This document shows, one piece after another, positions 26,444 through 35,674 of a stretch of DNA of 64,000 nucleotides. Each line of letters starts with the position of its first letter. The first letter of the stretch is position 1. Source of the DNA: Kitasatospora indigofera (GTDB lineage Bacteria > Actinomycetota > Actinomycetes > Streptomycetales > Streptomycetaceae); contig NZ_BNBO01000024.1 of assembly GCF_014655955.1 (NCBI RefSeq), positions 1 through 64,000 of the forward strand, written 5' to 3'. The notes under the pieces were generated by a model that did not search any database, had not been told where the DNA came from, and saw nothing but the letters and a program-made list of their open reading frames with translations. The translations under genes were made by a program, and so were the position numbers.

Positions 26444-27256
26444 TCAGCCCGCCAGGGTGGCCGCGTGGTCGGGGACGTACTTCTGCAGGTCGCGCGGCGG
26501 CCGGCGGTACCCCTCGGACGGCGGGCGGGCCGGCAGCTCGATCTCGGGCCGGACCACGTCGCGGTACGGGACGACCGACAGCAGGTGGGCGATCATGTTG
26601 ATCCGGGCCCGGCGCTTGTCGTCGCTCTCCACCACGTGCCAGGGCGACTCGGGGGTGTCGGTGTGGACGAACATCGCGTCCTTGGCCCGGGAGTACTCCT
26701 CCCACCGGGTGATCGACTCGGTGTCCATCGGGGAGAGCTTCCAGCGCCGCATCGGGTCCTCCAGGCGGCCCCGGAACCGGCGCTCCTGCTCGGTGTCGCT
26801 GACCGAGAACCAGTACTTGCGCAGCAGGATGCCCGACTCGATCAGCATCCGCTCGAAGGTCGGGCACTGGTTCAGGAACTGCCAGTACTCCTCCTCGGTG
26901 CAGAAGCCCATCACCTTCTCCACCCCGGCCCGGTTGTACCAGCTGCGGTCGAACAGCACGATCTCGCCGGCGGCCGGCAGGTGCTCGACGTACCGCTGGA
27001 AGTACCACTGGGTGCGCTGGCGCTCGGTCGGGGTGGGCAGCGCGGCGACCCGGGCGATGCGGGGGTTCAGGTACTCGGTCACCCGCTTGATCGCGCCGCC
27101 CTTGCCGGCCGCGTCGCGGCCCTCGAAGACGACCACCAGCCGGGCCCCCTCGGCGCGCACCCATTCCTGGAGCTTCACCAGCTCGGCCTGCAGCCGCAGC
27201 AGCTCCCGCTCGTAGGGCTTCTTCGCGAGGCGTTCGTCTGCGGCCCTGCCTGCCAT
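26444..27256 (-). CDS. ppk2: Polyphosphate kinase 2
   Basis: PPK2 enzymes transfer phosphate between polyphosphate and nucleotides, mostly GDP or ADP. The 270-residue protein has the single-domain length of class I PPK2. Walker A is GRDAAGKGGAIKRV, Walker B is FDRSWYNRAGVEKVMGF, and the lid region has RRFRGRLEDPMRRWKLSPMD. The conserved tail PEIELPARPPSEGYRRPPRD is also present. The ATG at 27256 has GGAGGG eight bases upstream. It runs toward rarA with 98 bases between. Whether it works mainly in nucleotide synthesis or in polyphosphate synthesis cannot be told from the sequence alone. Confidence 0.94.
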   Translation of the reverse strand: MAGRAADERLAKKPYERELLRLQAELVKLQEWVRAEGARLVVVFEGRDAAGKGGAIKRVTEYLNPRIARVAALPTPTERQRTQWYFQRYVEHLPAAGEIVLFDRSWYNRAGVEKVMGFCTEEEYWQFLNQCPTFERMLIESGILLRKYWFSVSDTEQERRFRGRLEDPMRRWKLSPMDTESITRWEEYSRAKDAMFVHTDTPESPWHVVESDDKRRARINMIAHLLSVVPYRDVVRPEIELPARPPSEGYRRPPRDLQKYVPDHAATLAG

Positions 27257-27689
27257 CTGGGTGCCCTCCCGAGCGAAGTCCCGCCCGGCGAGGTCCGGGA
27301 GGTGCCGATGAGCACTCACGCTAGGCCGGATCGGGGGCGGGCGCAGGTCATGTCCGGGGCCGGCGGCGTGGCGCGGGCCGGCCGGGGCGTCACGGGCGGG
27401 CCGCACGGGCGGTCGCGTCCGGTGGGCCGGAGGACCAGGGGCCGGAGGGCCAGGGGCCCCGGGGCCCGGTGGGTGGGGGCGGGGCGGGGCGGGACCGGGC
27501 GTTGGAAACCGGCCCCCCGTCCGACTCCCAACGCCACCGCCCCCGTTCGCCCGGCGCAAGCCCCCCACGGCGCGCCGGGCAGCCGGCAGGCGGCCCGGAT
27601 CCCCCCTGGCCGCCGTCCCCCGTCCGGCTGGCCAACTCTGGCCCAGACCCGCCCGACGGGTCCAATTCCTCGTTCCATAACCTGGCGGC
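27257..27689. other. GC-rich divergent gap, ppk2 and lysR
   Basis: No gene was found in these 430 bases. The middle (about 27400-27500) is very G-rich on the plus strand, with runs such as GGGGGCGGGGCGGGGCGGG. The last 40 bases before the LysR start are AT-richer (CCAATTCCTCGTTCCATAA) and are the likely place of the LysR operator and promoter. Confidence 0.5.
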
Positions 27690-28631
27690 ATGGACATCGA
27701 CACCCGCCTGCTGCGCTCCTTCGCGGTGGTCTGCGACGAAGGACAGCTCACCGCGGCGGCGGCCCGGCTGCGGGTGTCCCAGCCGGCGCTCACCAAGCAG
27801 ATCCGGCAGCTGGAGGAGCGGGTCGGCGCGGAGCTGTTCCGGCGTTCGCGGGCCGGGATGACCCCGACGGCCGCCGGCAACGCGCTGGCCGCCCACGCCG
27901 CCGAGCTGCTCGGCTCCTGGGACGACGCGCTGCGGGCCGTCCGGGACGCGGCGGCGCAGGGCGGGGCGAAGCTCCGGGTGGGCTTCGAGGGCGGCACGAT
28001 CAACCTCGTCGGCCGGCAGACCGTGACGGACTTCACCACCAGGATGCCCGGCTGGCAGGTCGAGATACGGCAGAACAGCTGGTTCGACCCGGCCGCCGGG
28101 CTCACCGCCGGCGAGGTGGACCTCGCGCTGTGGCACGCGCCGCCGTGGATGGCGGAGCGCTACGCGACCAGCCTGCTGGGGACGGACCGGCGCTGCATCG
28201 CCCTGGCGGCCGGCCACCGGCTGGCCGGGGAGGGTGTGCTCGACTTCGCCGAGCTGCTGGAGGAGCCGTTCGTGGCGATGCCCGCGGAGGCCGGCCACTG
28301 GCGGGAGTACTGGCTGGGGGCGCAGGAGCGCGGCGGGCGGCCGGCCCGGATCGGCGCGGTCGCGCACAACGCGGACGAGTGGCTGGCGGCGGTGGCCTGC
28401 GGCCAGGGCATCGGCATCGCGCCGGAGACCATCAGCCGGCTGAGCACCCGGCCCGGCGTGGTGTACCGGCCGGTCCGGGGGCTCGGCCCGGGCCAGGTCG
28501 GGCTGTACTGGCCCCGGGAGCGGCCGTGCACGCCCGCGATGACCGCCTTCATCCGCAGCTGCCGCGCGACGGTGGAGATCGGCGGCCCGGCCGCCGCCGG
28601 GCCTCAGACCGCGTCGAAGGGCTCCGGGTAG
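27690..28631 (+). CDS. LysR-family transcriptional regulator
   Basis: The 313-residue protein has the N-terminal winged helix-turn-helix (about 1-60; LLRSFAVVCDEGQLTAAAARL, VSQPALTKQIRQLEERVG, ELFRRS) and a C-terminal periplasmic-binding-protein-like effector domain (about 90-300). Positions follow the family closely. The ATG at 27690 is certain for the conserved N-terminus, though the ribosome binding site is weak. The 3' end overlaps the convergent GNAT gene by 28 bases. Its effector and targets are unknown; LysR proteins commonly regulate a divergent gene, which here is ppk2, 430 bases away. Confidence 0.92.
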   Translation: MDIDTRLLRSFAVVCDEGQLTAAAARLRVSQPALTKQIRQLEERVGAELFRRSRAGMTPTAAGNALAAHAAELLGSWDDALRAVRDAAAQGGAKLRVGFEGGTINLVGRQTVTDFTTRMPGWQVEIRQNSWFDPAAGLTAGEVDLALWHAPPWMAERYATSLLGTDRRCIALAAGHRLAGEGVLDFAELLEEPFVAMPAEAGHWREYWLGAQERGGRPARIGAVAHNADEWLAAVACGQGIGIAPETISRLSTRPGVVYRPVRGLGPGQVGLYWPRERPCTPAMTAFIRSCRATVEIGGPAAAGPQTASKGSG

Positions 28632-29110
28632 CGACAGAGTCCGCGCGGACCGCCGTCGTACGCGGAGAGGGTGAGTGCCTGGAAGTAGCTGTCCGGCACC
28701 TCGAACGGGCCGGTCAGGTCGTGCTCGACGGCCGGGGCGAAACCGAACCGGCCGTAGTAGTCGGGGTCGCCCAGCACCACCACCACCCGCTCGCCCGCCT
28801 CGTCGGCGGCGGTCAGCGCGGCCCGGACCACCAGCTCGCCGACCCCCTTGCGCTGCCACTCGGGCGCCACCGCGACCGGGGCGAGCGCCAGGCCGTCCCC
28901 GTCGCCGACCCGGAGCCGGGTCAGCAGTGCGTGGCCGATGACGAGTCCGCCCTTGTCGACCGCCACCAGGGACAGTTCGGGCAGCCAGGCCGGGTCGCGG
29001 CGCAGCGCGTCGACGAGGTCCGCCTCGTCCGGCCCGGGGAAGGCCGCCATGTGGACCCGCCGGGTGGCCGGGGCGTCCTCAGGGGTCTCAACTCTCGTAC
29101 GCAGGGTCAT
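28604..29110 (-). CDS. GNAT-family N-acetyltransferase
   Basis: This 168-residue protein has the GNAT fold: LALAPVAVAPEWQRKGVGELVVRAAL holds the acetyl-CoA pyrophosphate loop (Q-x-x-G-x-G type), followed by VVLGDPDYYGRFGFAPA, a stretch characteristic of the YhbS-like subfamily. The ATG at 29110 has GGAGCGGGG upstream. It overlaps the LysR gene tail by 28 bases on the opposite strand. Substrate is unknown. Confidence 0.88.
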   Translation of the reverse strand: MTLRTRVETPEDAPATRRVHMAAFPGPDEADLVDALRRDPAWLPELSLVAVDKGGLVIGHALLTRLRVGDGDGLALAPVAVAPEWQRKGVGELVVRAALTAADEAGERVVVVLGDPDYYGRFGFAPAVEHDLTGPFEVPDSYFQALTLSAYDGGPRGLCRYPEPFDAV

Positions 29111-29146
29111 TCCCCGCTCCTTCGGTGTCGCACGCCATTGTGGACC

Positions 29147-29187
29147 GGCCCCGGCCCGGACGCGTCGTCCGCGTCCGTTCCGGGGCC
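29147..29187 (-). terminator. Terminator downstream of aspS
   Basis: An 18-bp stem with two mismatches (GGCCCCGGCCCGGACGCG against CGCGTCCGTTCCGGGGCC) closes a 5-base loop in the gap between the aspS stop and the GNAT start. Confidence 0.75.
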
Positions 29188-29210
29188 GTGAAGGTATACC
29201 AGACCGGGCG

Positions 29211-31007
29211 TCAGGCCTGCTGCTCGGTCTCGCCCTTGGGCTTCGCTTCCTCACGAACCTTGGGCTGCGCGTCGACGCCCGCCTCGCGGCGCTGCGCCGG
29301 GGTGATCGCCGTGGGGGCACCGGTCAGCGGGTCACCGCCGGTGGACGTCTTCGGGAACGCGATGACGTCCCGGATGGTGTCGTACCCGCCCAGCAGCGTG
29401 ACGATGCGGTCCAGGCCGAAGGCGACCCCGCCGTGCGGCGGCGGGCCGTAGTTGAAGGCGTCGAGCAGGAAGCCGAACTGCGACTGCGCCTCCTCTTCGG
29501 AGAGGCCGATCGCGTCGAACGCCCGCTTCTGCACGTCCCGCTGGTGGATACGGATCGAACCGCCGCCCAGCTCCGAGCCGTTGAGCACCAGGTCGTACGC
29601 GTTGGAGAGCGCGCTGCCCGGGTCGGTGTCGAAGGTGGCGAGCGACTCGGCGGTCGGCGCGGTGAAGGGGTGGTGGACGGCGTGCCAGCCCTGGAACTGC
29701 CCCTTGTCGTCCTCGATCGGCTCGAACATCGGGAAGTCGACCACCCAGAGGAAGGCCCACTGCGACTCGTCGATCAGGTCGCAGCGGCGGCCGATCTCCA
29801 GGCGGGCCGCGCCGAGCAGCTCCTGCGAGGCGGTCTTCTTGCCGGCCGCGAAGAAGATCGCGTCACCGTTCTTCGCCCCGGCGGCGGCGGCGAGGCCGGC
29901 CAGATGCTCCGCGTTGAGGTTCTTGGCGACCGGGCCGCGCAGCTCGCCGGTCTCGGCGTCGATGACGACGTAGGCGAGGCCGCGGGCGCCGCGCGCCTTG
30001 GCCCAGTCCTGCCAGGCGTCCAGCTGCTTGCGGGGCTGCGAGGCGCCGCCGGGCATGACGACCGCGCCGACGTACGGGGCCTGGAAGACCCGGAACTCGG
30101 TGCCCTTGAAGTACTCGGTGAGGTCGGTGAGTTCCTGGCCGAAGCGGACGTCCGGCTTGTCGGAGCCGTAGCGGTTCATGGCGTCCGCGTAGGTCATCCG
30201 GGGCAGCGGGTTCGGGATCTCGTACCCGTGCACCTCGCGCCAGATGGCGGCGACGGTCTTCTCGCCGAGGGCCAGGATGTCCTCCTGGTCGACGAAGGAG
30301 GCCTCGATGTCCAGCTGGGTGAACTCCGGCTGCCGGTCGGCGCGGAAGTCCTCGTCCCGGAAGCAGCGGGCGATCTGGTAGTACTTCTCCATCCCGGCCA
30401 CCATCAGCAGCTGCTTGAACAGCTGCGGCGACTGCGGCAGGGCGTACCAGTGGCCCGGCTGCAGGCGGACGGGGACGAGGAAGTCGCGGGCGCCCTCGGG
30501 GGTGGAGCGGGTGAGGTACGGCGTCTCGATGTCGAGGAAGCCGTTCTCCTCCATCACCGTGCGGATGACGTGGTTGACCTTGGAGCGCAGGCGCAGCGCG
30601 CGGGCCGGGCCCTCGCGGCGCAGGTCCAGGTAGCGGTACCGGAGGCGGACCTCCTCGTTGACCGTGCCCGGCTCGTACTCGGCGACCGGGAAGGGCAGCG
30701 GGGCGGCCTCGGAGAGCACCTCGATCTCGCTGACGACGACCTCGACGGCGCCGGTCGCGATCTCGGTGTTCTCGTTGCCCTCGGGGCGGATCCGGACGTC
30801 GCCGGTGACCTTGACGCAGTACTCGGCGCGCAGGCCGTGCACGGAGTCCAGGTCGCGCACCACGATCTGCACGGTGCCGGAGGCGTCGCGCAGGTCGATG
30901 AAGGCGACGCCGCCGTGGTCGCGGCGGCGGGCGACCCAGCCGGCCAGGGTGATGGTGGTGCCGGCGTGCTCCGCGCGGAGCGTGCCCGCGTCGTGCGTGC
31001 GGATCAC
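29211..31007 (-). CDS. aspS: Aspartyl-tRNA synthetase
   Basis: AspRS charges tRNA-Asp. The 598-residue protein is the long bacterial type with an N-terminal OB anticodon-binding domain (about 1-105; [23 protein letters not shown]), class II motifs (motif 2 in [24 protein letters not shown] and motif 3 in [16 protein letters not shown]) and a GAD insertion domain in the middle. The start is GTG at 31007 and overlaps the hisS stop as GTGA. Whether it is discriminating, or also charges tRNA-Asn, cannot be decided by eye. A C-terminal Lys- and Glu-rich tail of about 20 residues is present. Confidence 0.96.
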   Translation of the reverse strand: MIRTHDAGTLRAEHAGTTITLAGWVARRRDHGGVAFIDLRDASGTVQIVVRDLDSVHGLRAEYCVKVTGDVRIRPEGNENTEIATGAVEVVVSEIEVLSEAAPLPFPVAEYEPGTVNEEVRLRYRYLDLRREGPARALRLRSKVNHVIRTVMEENGFLDIETPYLTRSTPEGARDFLVPVRLQPGHWYALPQSPQLFKQLLMVAGMEKYYQIARCFRDEDFRADRQPEFTQLDIEASFVDQEDILALGEKTVAAIWREVHGYEIPNPLPRMTYADAMNRYGSDKPDVRFGQELTDLTEYFKGTEFRVFQAPYVGAVVMPGGASQPRKQLDAWQDWAKARGARGLAYVVIDAETGELRGPVAKNLNAEHLAGLAAAAGAKNGDAIFFAAGKKTASQELLGAARLEIGRRCDLIDESQWAFLWVVDFPMFEPIEDDKGQFQGWHAVHHPFTAPTAESLATFDTDPGSALSNAYDLVLNGSELGGGSIRIHQRDVQKRAFDAIGLSEEEAQSQFGFLLDAFNYGPPPHGGVAFGLDRIVTLLGGYDTIRDVIAFPKTSTGGDPLTGAPTAITPAQRREAGVDAQPKVREEAKPKGETEQQA

Positions 31008-32281
31008 TGCTGCTTCTCCTTCAGGGTGGTGACGAGTGCGTCCAGGGCGACGGGGTTCTGCTCGCCGGTGGTCATGTCCTTGAGCTGCACGACGCCTTCG
31101 GCGAGGTCGCGGTCGCCCGCGATCAGTGCGAAGCGGGCGCCGGAGCGGTCGGCGGACTTCATGGCGTTCTTGATGCCCTTGACGCCGAACGCCAGGTCGG
31201 TGGCGACGCCGGCCCGGCGCAGCTCGACGACCTTGGCGAACAGGACGTTCTTGGCCTCCTCGCCGAGCGCGACGGCGTAGACGGAGGTGGTGGCGGGCAG
31301 GTCGAGGACGATGCCCTCGGCCTCCATCGCCAGGAAGGTGCGGTCCACGCCGAGGCCCCAGCCGACGGACGGCAGCGCGGGGCCGCCGAGCATCTCGGAG
31401 AGGCCGTCGTAGCGGCCGCCGCCGCCGATGGCGGACTGCGCGCCGAGGCCGTTGTGCACGAACTCGAAGGTGGTGCGGGTGTAGTAGTCCAGCCCGCGGA
31501 CCAGCTTGGGGTCGTCCACGAAGGCGACGCCGGCGGCGGTGAGCAGCTCACGGACCTGCTCGTCGTACGCCTTGCAGTCCTCGCAGAGGAAGTCGCGCAG
31601 CTTGGGCGCGTCGGTCAGCTGGGCCTGCACGCTCTCGCGCTTGTCGTCCAGCACGCGCAGCGGGTTGATCCCGGCCCGGCGGCGGGTGTCCTCGTCGAGG
31701 TCCAGGCCGTCCAGGAACTCGACCAGGGCGGCCCGGTAGACCGGGCGGCACTGCTTGTCGCCGAGGCTGTTGAGCAGCAGCGAGTAGTCGCGCAGGCCGA
31801 GCGAGCGGAAGGCGTCGTCGGCGAGGATGATCACCTCGGCGTCGAGCGCCGGGTCCTCGGTGCCGATCGCCTCGGCGCCGATCTGGGCGAACTGGCGGTA
31901 GCGGCCCTTCTGGGCCCGCTCGTAGCGGTAGAAGGAGCCGGAGTACCAGAGCTTGACCGGCAGGTTGCCGAGCTTGTGCAGGTTGGCCTGGAGGGCGGCC
32001 CGGACGACGGAGGCGGTGCCCTCGGGGCGGAGCGCGAGTTCGTCGCCGCCCTTGGTGGTGAGGGTGTACATCTCCTTGTTGACGATGTCGGTGGACTCGC
32101 CGACACCGCGGGAGAAGAGCTTGACGTCCTCGAAGACCGGGGTCTCGATGTAGCCGTAGCCGGCCCGGCGCAGCGGCGCGGAGAGGCGCTCGCGGATCGC
32201 CAGGTACGTCGCGGAGCTCGGCGGCAGCAGGTCGTAGGTGCCCTTGGGGGCGGTGAAGGTGCTCAACTTCTCTTCCGTCAC
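31004..32281 (-). CDS. hisS: Histidyl-tRNA synthetase
   Basis: HisRS charges tRNA-His. The 425-residue protein shows class II core motifs: [13 protein letters not shown] at the N-terminus, the motif 2 region [21 protein letters not shown], and the HisRS signature [15 protein letters not shown] with GGGGRYDGL, followed by a C-terminal anticodon-binding domain. The start is GTG at 32281 and overlaps the preceding hydrolase stop as GTGA. The order hydrolase, hisS, aspS is tightly packed and probably cotranscribed. Confidence 0.96.
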   Translation of the reverse strand: MTEEKLSTFTAPKGTYDLLPPSSATYLAIRERLSAPLRRAGYGYIETPVFEDVKLFSRGVGESTDIVNKEMYTLTTKGGDELALRPEGTASVVRAALQANLHKLGNLPVKLWYSGSFYRYERAQKGRYRQFAQIGAEAIGTEDPALDAEVIILADDAFRSLGLRDYSLLLNSLGDKQCRPVYRAALVEFLDGLDLDEDTRRRAGINPLRVLDDKRESVQAQLTDAPKLRDFLCEDCKAYDEQVRELLTAAGVAFVDDPKLVRGLDYYTRTTFEFVHNGLGAQSAIGGGGRYDGLSEMLGGPALPSVGWGLGVDRTFLAMEAEGIVLDLPATTSVYAVALGEEAKNVLFAKVVELRRAGVATDLAFGVKGIKNAMKSADRSGARFALIAGDRDLAEGVVQLKDMTTGEQNPVALDALVTTLKEKQQ

Positions 32282-32985
32282 ATTCCTCGTCGCGGGAAGC
32301 CGGGCGCGCCCTGCGCACCGGCCGCCTGCTGGAGGTAGGGGTTGGTGGCGCGCTCGCGGCCGATGGTGGTCTGGGTTCCGTGGCCGGAGAGGACCACGGT
32401 GGCGTCGTCGAGGGGCAGGCAGACCCGGGCCAGCGAGCGCATGATCGCGTCGCCGTCGCCGCCCGGGAGGTCCGTGCGCCCGATGGAGCCGGCGAAGAGC
32501 AGGTCGCCCGAGAACAGCACCGGAGGGAGGTCCGCTGCCGCCGGCGTCCTGAAGGTCACCGACCCCTTGGTATGGCCCGGGGCGTGGTCGACGGTGAGCC
32601 GCAGCCCGGCCAGGTCGAGGACGCTGCCGTCCTTCAGCTCGCGGACGTCGTCGGGCTCGCCGACGGTGATGGAGCCCATCAGCTGCTGTCCGAGGGACCG
32701 GCCGAGCGCCCGCTCCGGGTCCGCCAGCATGTAGCGGTCCTCGGGGTGGATCCAGGCCGGGACGCCGCGGGCGCCGCAGACCGGCACCACGGAGGCGACG
32801 TGGTCGATGTGCCCGTGGGTGAGGACGACCGCGACCGGCTTGAGCCGGTGCTCGCGGATGAGGTCCTCGACGCCCTGGGTGGCCTCGTGGCCCGGGTCGA
32901 CGATCACGCACTCCTCACCGGGAGCGGGCGCGACCAGGTAGCAGTTGGTGCCCCAGGCTCCCGCGGGGAATCCGGCGATGAACAC
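32278..32985 (-). CDS. Metallo-beta-lactamase fold hydrolase (glyoxalase II-like)
   Basis: The 235-residue protein has the metal-binding motif [11 protein letters not shown] (HxHxDH), the second-shell histidine in [11 protein letters not shown], and [12 protein letters not shown] with the bridging Asp, as in hydroxyacylglutathione hydrolase-like enzymes. The C-terminal helical domain is short. The start GTG at 32985 has AGAGGA upstream. It overlaps hisS as GTGA. The gene order (cyclophilin, this hydrolase, hisS) is conserved in actinobacteria including M. tuberculosis. As actinobacteria use mycothiol, a mycothiol thioester could be the substrate (inference only). Confidence 0.9.
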   Translation of the reverse strand: MFIAGFPAGAWGTNCYLVAPAPGEECVIVDPGHEATQGVEDLIREHRLKPVAVVLTHGHIDHVASVVPVCGARGVPAWIHPEDRYMLADPERALGRSLGQQLMGSITVGEPDDVRELKDGSVLDLAGLRLTVDHAPGHTKGSVTFRTPAAADLPPVLFSGDLLFAGSIGRTDLPGGDGDAIMRSLARVCLPLDDATVVLSGHGTQTTIGRERATNPYLQQAAGAQGAPGFPRRGM

Positions 32986-33295
32986 GCGAGTCCTCTGTGG
33001 TCGGCCGTCGGTCGGATGGTGCTTCCGTACAAGTCTCCGTGCAGCCTACCGGCGCCGTGGCACCGGTTGCGAACCAGATAGGCGGCGCCGCCCCGGCTCG
33101 TCCACGGACCACCCGGGCGTGCCGGAGGGGCCGGCCGCGGCGCCTCACCTCCGTCTTACGCGCGAGGTCCCTACACTTGGCCGCCAATGGGTGCGATGAT
33201 CCGCAGGCGGCACCCGCAGGCACAGCAGTCCCAGAGTCCCTCCTCGTCCGCCAGTGGGCGGGGGGCCCACAGCGCATATGTAGGAGACACGGCCG
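32986..33295. other. Divergent intergenic region, hydrolase and cyclophilin genes
   Basis: No gene was found. A possible -10 element TACACT lies at 33172-33177 for the cyclophilin gene, with no good -35 hexamer. The minus-strand promoter of the hydrolase/hisS/aspS unit should be near 33000-33060, where the sequence is somewhat AT-richer. A TAGGAG ribosome binding site precedes the cyclophilin start. Confidence 0.5.
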
Positions 33296-34114
33296 GTGGT
33301 CACCAGCGAACAGCGGCGGCGGCAGCTCGCCCGCGAGAAGTACGAGCGTCAGGCCGAGCGCCGGGCCGAGGCCCAGAAGAAGGCCCGTCGTCGCAACAGC
33401 ATCATCGGCGCCGCGCTCGCGGTCGTCGTGCTCGCGGGCGGCGGCGCCGTGATCGGCGGGGTGTTCGACTCGGGCGACACGAAGGACAAGACGGCCCAGG
33501 CCGCCCCCACCCCGACGGTCGCCGACCCGACGGCGGCGCCGACCCGCAAGCCCGTCGAGGGCTGCGCCGCCCCGGCGGACGGCAAGCCCAACGGCAAGCA
33601 GTGGACGGCCGAGCCGGCCCTGACGGTCGACACCAAGGCCGCGTACACCGCGACCCTGGACACCAACTGCGGCAAGGTGACGATCGCGCTGGACGCCGCC
33701 AAGGCGCCGCACACCGTCAACTCCTTCGCGTTCCTCTCCGGGGAGCAGTACTTCGACCACGTGAAGTGCCACCGGCTCACCACCGACGGCATCTTCGTGC
33801 TGCAGTGCGGTGACCCGACCGGCAGCGGATCCGGCGGCCCGGGCTACAAGTTCGCCGACGAGAACCTGACCGGCGCCACCTACCCGGCGGGCACCGTGGC
33901 GATGGCCAACGCCGGCGCGGGCACCAACGGCAGCCAGTTCTTCCTGGTCTACAAGGACACCCAGCTGCCGCCGAACTACACCCCGTTCGGCAAGATCACC
34001 GGCGGCCTGGACACCCTCCAGAAGATCGCCGCCGCGGGCACCCTGGACGGTGGCTCGGACGGCGCGCCGATGGCCGACGTCACCCTCAACTCGGTGGCCA
34101 CCGCCAAGGGTTGA
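33296..34114 (+). CDS. Membrane-anchored cyclophilin-type peptidyl-prolyl isomerase
   Basis: This 272-residue protein has a charged cytoplasmic N-terminus (about 1-35), one membrane helix (NSIIGAALAVVVLAGGGAVIGG), a Pro- and Thr-rich linker and a C-terminal cyclophilin domain (about 110-270). The isomerase landmarks are present: the catalytic Arg in KCHRLT, the FVLQCGDPTGSGSGGPGY loop, the GTNGSQFFLVY core, and TPFGKI. It would help fold exported proteins outside the membrane. The start GTG at 33296 has GGAG nine bases upstream. The homologous gene in M. tuberculosis sits in the same place between relA and the hydrolase. Confidence 0.94.
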   Translation: MVTSEQRRRQLAREKYERQAERRAEAQKKARRRNSIIGAALAVVVLAGGGAVIGGVFDSGDTKDKTAQAAPTPTVADPTAAPTRKPVEGCAAPADGKPNGKQWTAEPALTVDTKAAYTATLDTNCGKVTIALDAAKAPHTVNSFAFLSGEQYFDHVKCHRLTTDGIFVLQCGDPTGSGSGGPGYKFADENLTGATYPAGTVAMANAGAGTNGSQFFLVYKDTQLPPNYTPFGKITGGLDTLQKIAAAGTLDGGSDGAPMADVTLNSVATAKG

Positions 34115-34376
34115 TCCATTCCGTGCCGCGCGGCCGGTACCCTGCGGGGGCCGCCGCGCGGCGCGTGGCCGAAATCGCCCGGCCGGGTATGCGGACAGCA
34201 CCCGCCCCGGTCGCCTATGTTGGCGTTGTATAGGGTGCCCAGACCCGTCGGCCGTCACCCTCGGCATCAGTACACGACGGGCGGGACGGCGGACTCATCG
34301 GTCCGCCGCACATCAACTGTGGACGACGGACGCGTGCCGCCCCGGCGCGGGCGCGACGTCATGTGGAGGACGCGCT

Positions 34377-35606
34377 ATGAGCAGCGACCCGTGGGGCCGT
34401 GTCGACGAGCAGGGGACCGTCTATGTCAGGACGGCGGACGGCGAACGCGTCGTCGGCTCCTGGCAGGCCGGCTCCCCCGAGGAGGCCCTCGCCTACTTCG
34501 AGCGCAAGTACCAGGGCATCGCCGTGGAGATCGGCCTGCTGGAGAAGCGGGTACGGACCACCGACCTTGCGGCCAAGGACGCCCAGGCGGCCCTGGAGCA
34601 CCTGCGTGCCCAGGTCGTCGAGGCGCACGCGGTGGGTGACCTGGACGCGCTGGCCAAGCGCCTGGACGCGCTGGGTGCCGACATCGAGACCCGCCGTGAG
34701 GAGCGCAAGGCCGCCCGCGCCAAGGCGCAGGACGAGACCCGCGCCGCCAAGGACAAGCTGGTCGCCGAGGCCGAGCAGCTCGCCGAGTCCACCCAGTGGC
34801 GGGAGGCCGGCGACCGGCTGCGCGCCCTGGTGGACACCTGGAAGGCGCTGCCGCGCCTGGACCGCAAGAGCGACGACGAGCTGTGGCACCGCTTCTCGCA
34901 CGCCCGGTCGGTCTTCTCCAAGCACCGCAAGGCGCACTTCGCGACCCTGGACGCCGAGCGTGACCACGCCCGCGCGGCCAAGGAGAAGCTGGTCGCCGAG
35001 GCCGAGGCGCTCTCCGGCTCGACCGAGTGGGGCGACACCGCGGCCAAGTACCGCGACCTGATGACCCGCTGGAAGGCCGCCGGCCGCGCCCAGCGCGACA
35101 TCGAGGACGAGCTGTGGGCGCGGTTCCGCGGCGCGCAGGACGTCTTCTTCCAGGCCCGCTCCGCCGTGTTCAGCGAGCGCGACGCCGAGCAGGTCGAGAA
35201 CCAGAAGCTCAAGGAGGTGCTGGCGGCCGAGGCGGAGACCCTGCTGCCGATCGGCGACCTCAAGGCGGCCAAGGCGGCGCTGCGTGACATCAGCGAGCGC
35301 TGGGAGGCCATCGGCCACGTCCCGCGCGACGCCCGCCCGAAGCTGGACGCCCGCCTGGGCACCGTCGAGCGCGCGATCCGCGAGGCCGAGGACGCCGAGT
35401 GGCAGCGCTCCAACCCGGAGGCCAAGGCCCGTGCGGCCGGCATGGCCGGCCTGCTGCAGGCCAAGGCCGACAAGCTGAACGCCGACCTGGAGAAGGCCCG
35501 CGCGGCCGGCAACGCCTCCCGGGTGGCGAAGCTGGAGGGCGAGCTGGCCGGCCTGCAGACCCTGCTCGACCAGGCCCAGAAGAGCCTGGAGGAGTTCAGC
35601 GGCTGA
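34377..35606 (+). CDS. DUF349 domain-containing protein
   Basis: The 409-residue protein is almost entirely helical and charged, with four DUF349-like segments at about residues 115-185, 195-265, 275-335 and beyond; each carries the pattern LWxRFxxAxxxxFxxR (for example ELWHRFSHARSVFSKHRKA and ELWARFRGAQDVFFQARSA). The C-terminal part is coiled coil (KLEGELAGLQTLLDQAQKSLEEF). No transmembrane segment or catalytic motif is seen. The ATG at 34377 has GGAGGA upstream. The function is not known from sequence; it follows the cyclophilin gene and faces relA with a strong terminator between. Confidence 0.9.
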   Translation: MSSDPWGRVDEQGTVYVRTADGERVVGSWQAGSPEEALAYFERKYQGIAVEIGLLEKRVRTTDLAAKDAQAALEHLRAQVVEAHAVGDLDALAKRLDALGADIETRREERKAARAKAQDETRAAKDKLVAEAEQLAESTQWREAGDRLRALVDTWKALPRLDRKSDDELWHRFSHARSVFSKHRKAHFATLDAERDHARAAKEKLVAEAEALSGSTEWGDTAAKYRDLMTRWKAAGRAQRDIEDELWARFRGAQDVFFQARSAVFSERDAEQVENQKLKEVLAAEAETLLPIGDLKAAKAALRDISERWEAIGHVPRDARPKLDARLGTVERAIREAEDAEWQRSNPEAKARAAGMAGLLQAKADKLNADLEKARAAGNASRVAKLEGELAGLQTLLDQAQKSLEEFSG

Positions 35607-35627
35607 CCTGCCGCTCCGCTCCACGTG

Positions 35628-35663
35628 CGAGGGGCCCCACCGCCGCGGCGGTGGGGCCCCTCG
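35628..35663. terminator. Bidirectional terminator, DUF349 and relA
   Basis: Two 18-base arms starting CGAGGGGCCCCACCGCCG are exact reverse complements with no spacer; outside them the pairing continues for six more positions with one G-T wobble. It separates two convergent genes. Confidence 0.92.
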
Positions 35664-35674
35664 TACGTCCCGGC

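Noticed and set aside
34125-34162. Terminator after the cyclophilin gene
   Set aside because: Two copies of GCCGCGCGGC could pair, but each is itself a palindrome and the loop is 18 bases, so the evidence is too weak to list it.
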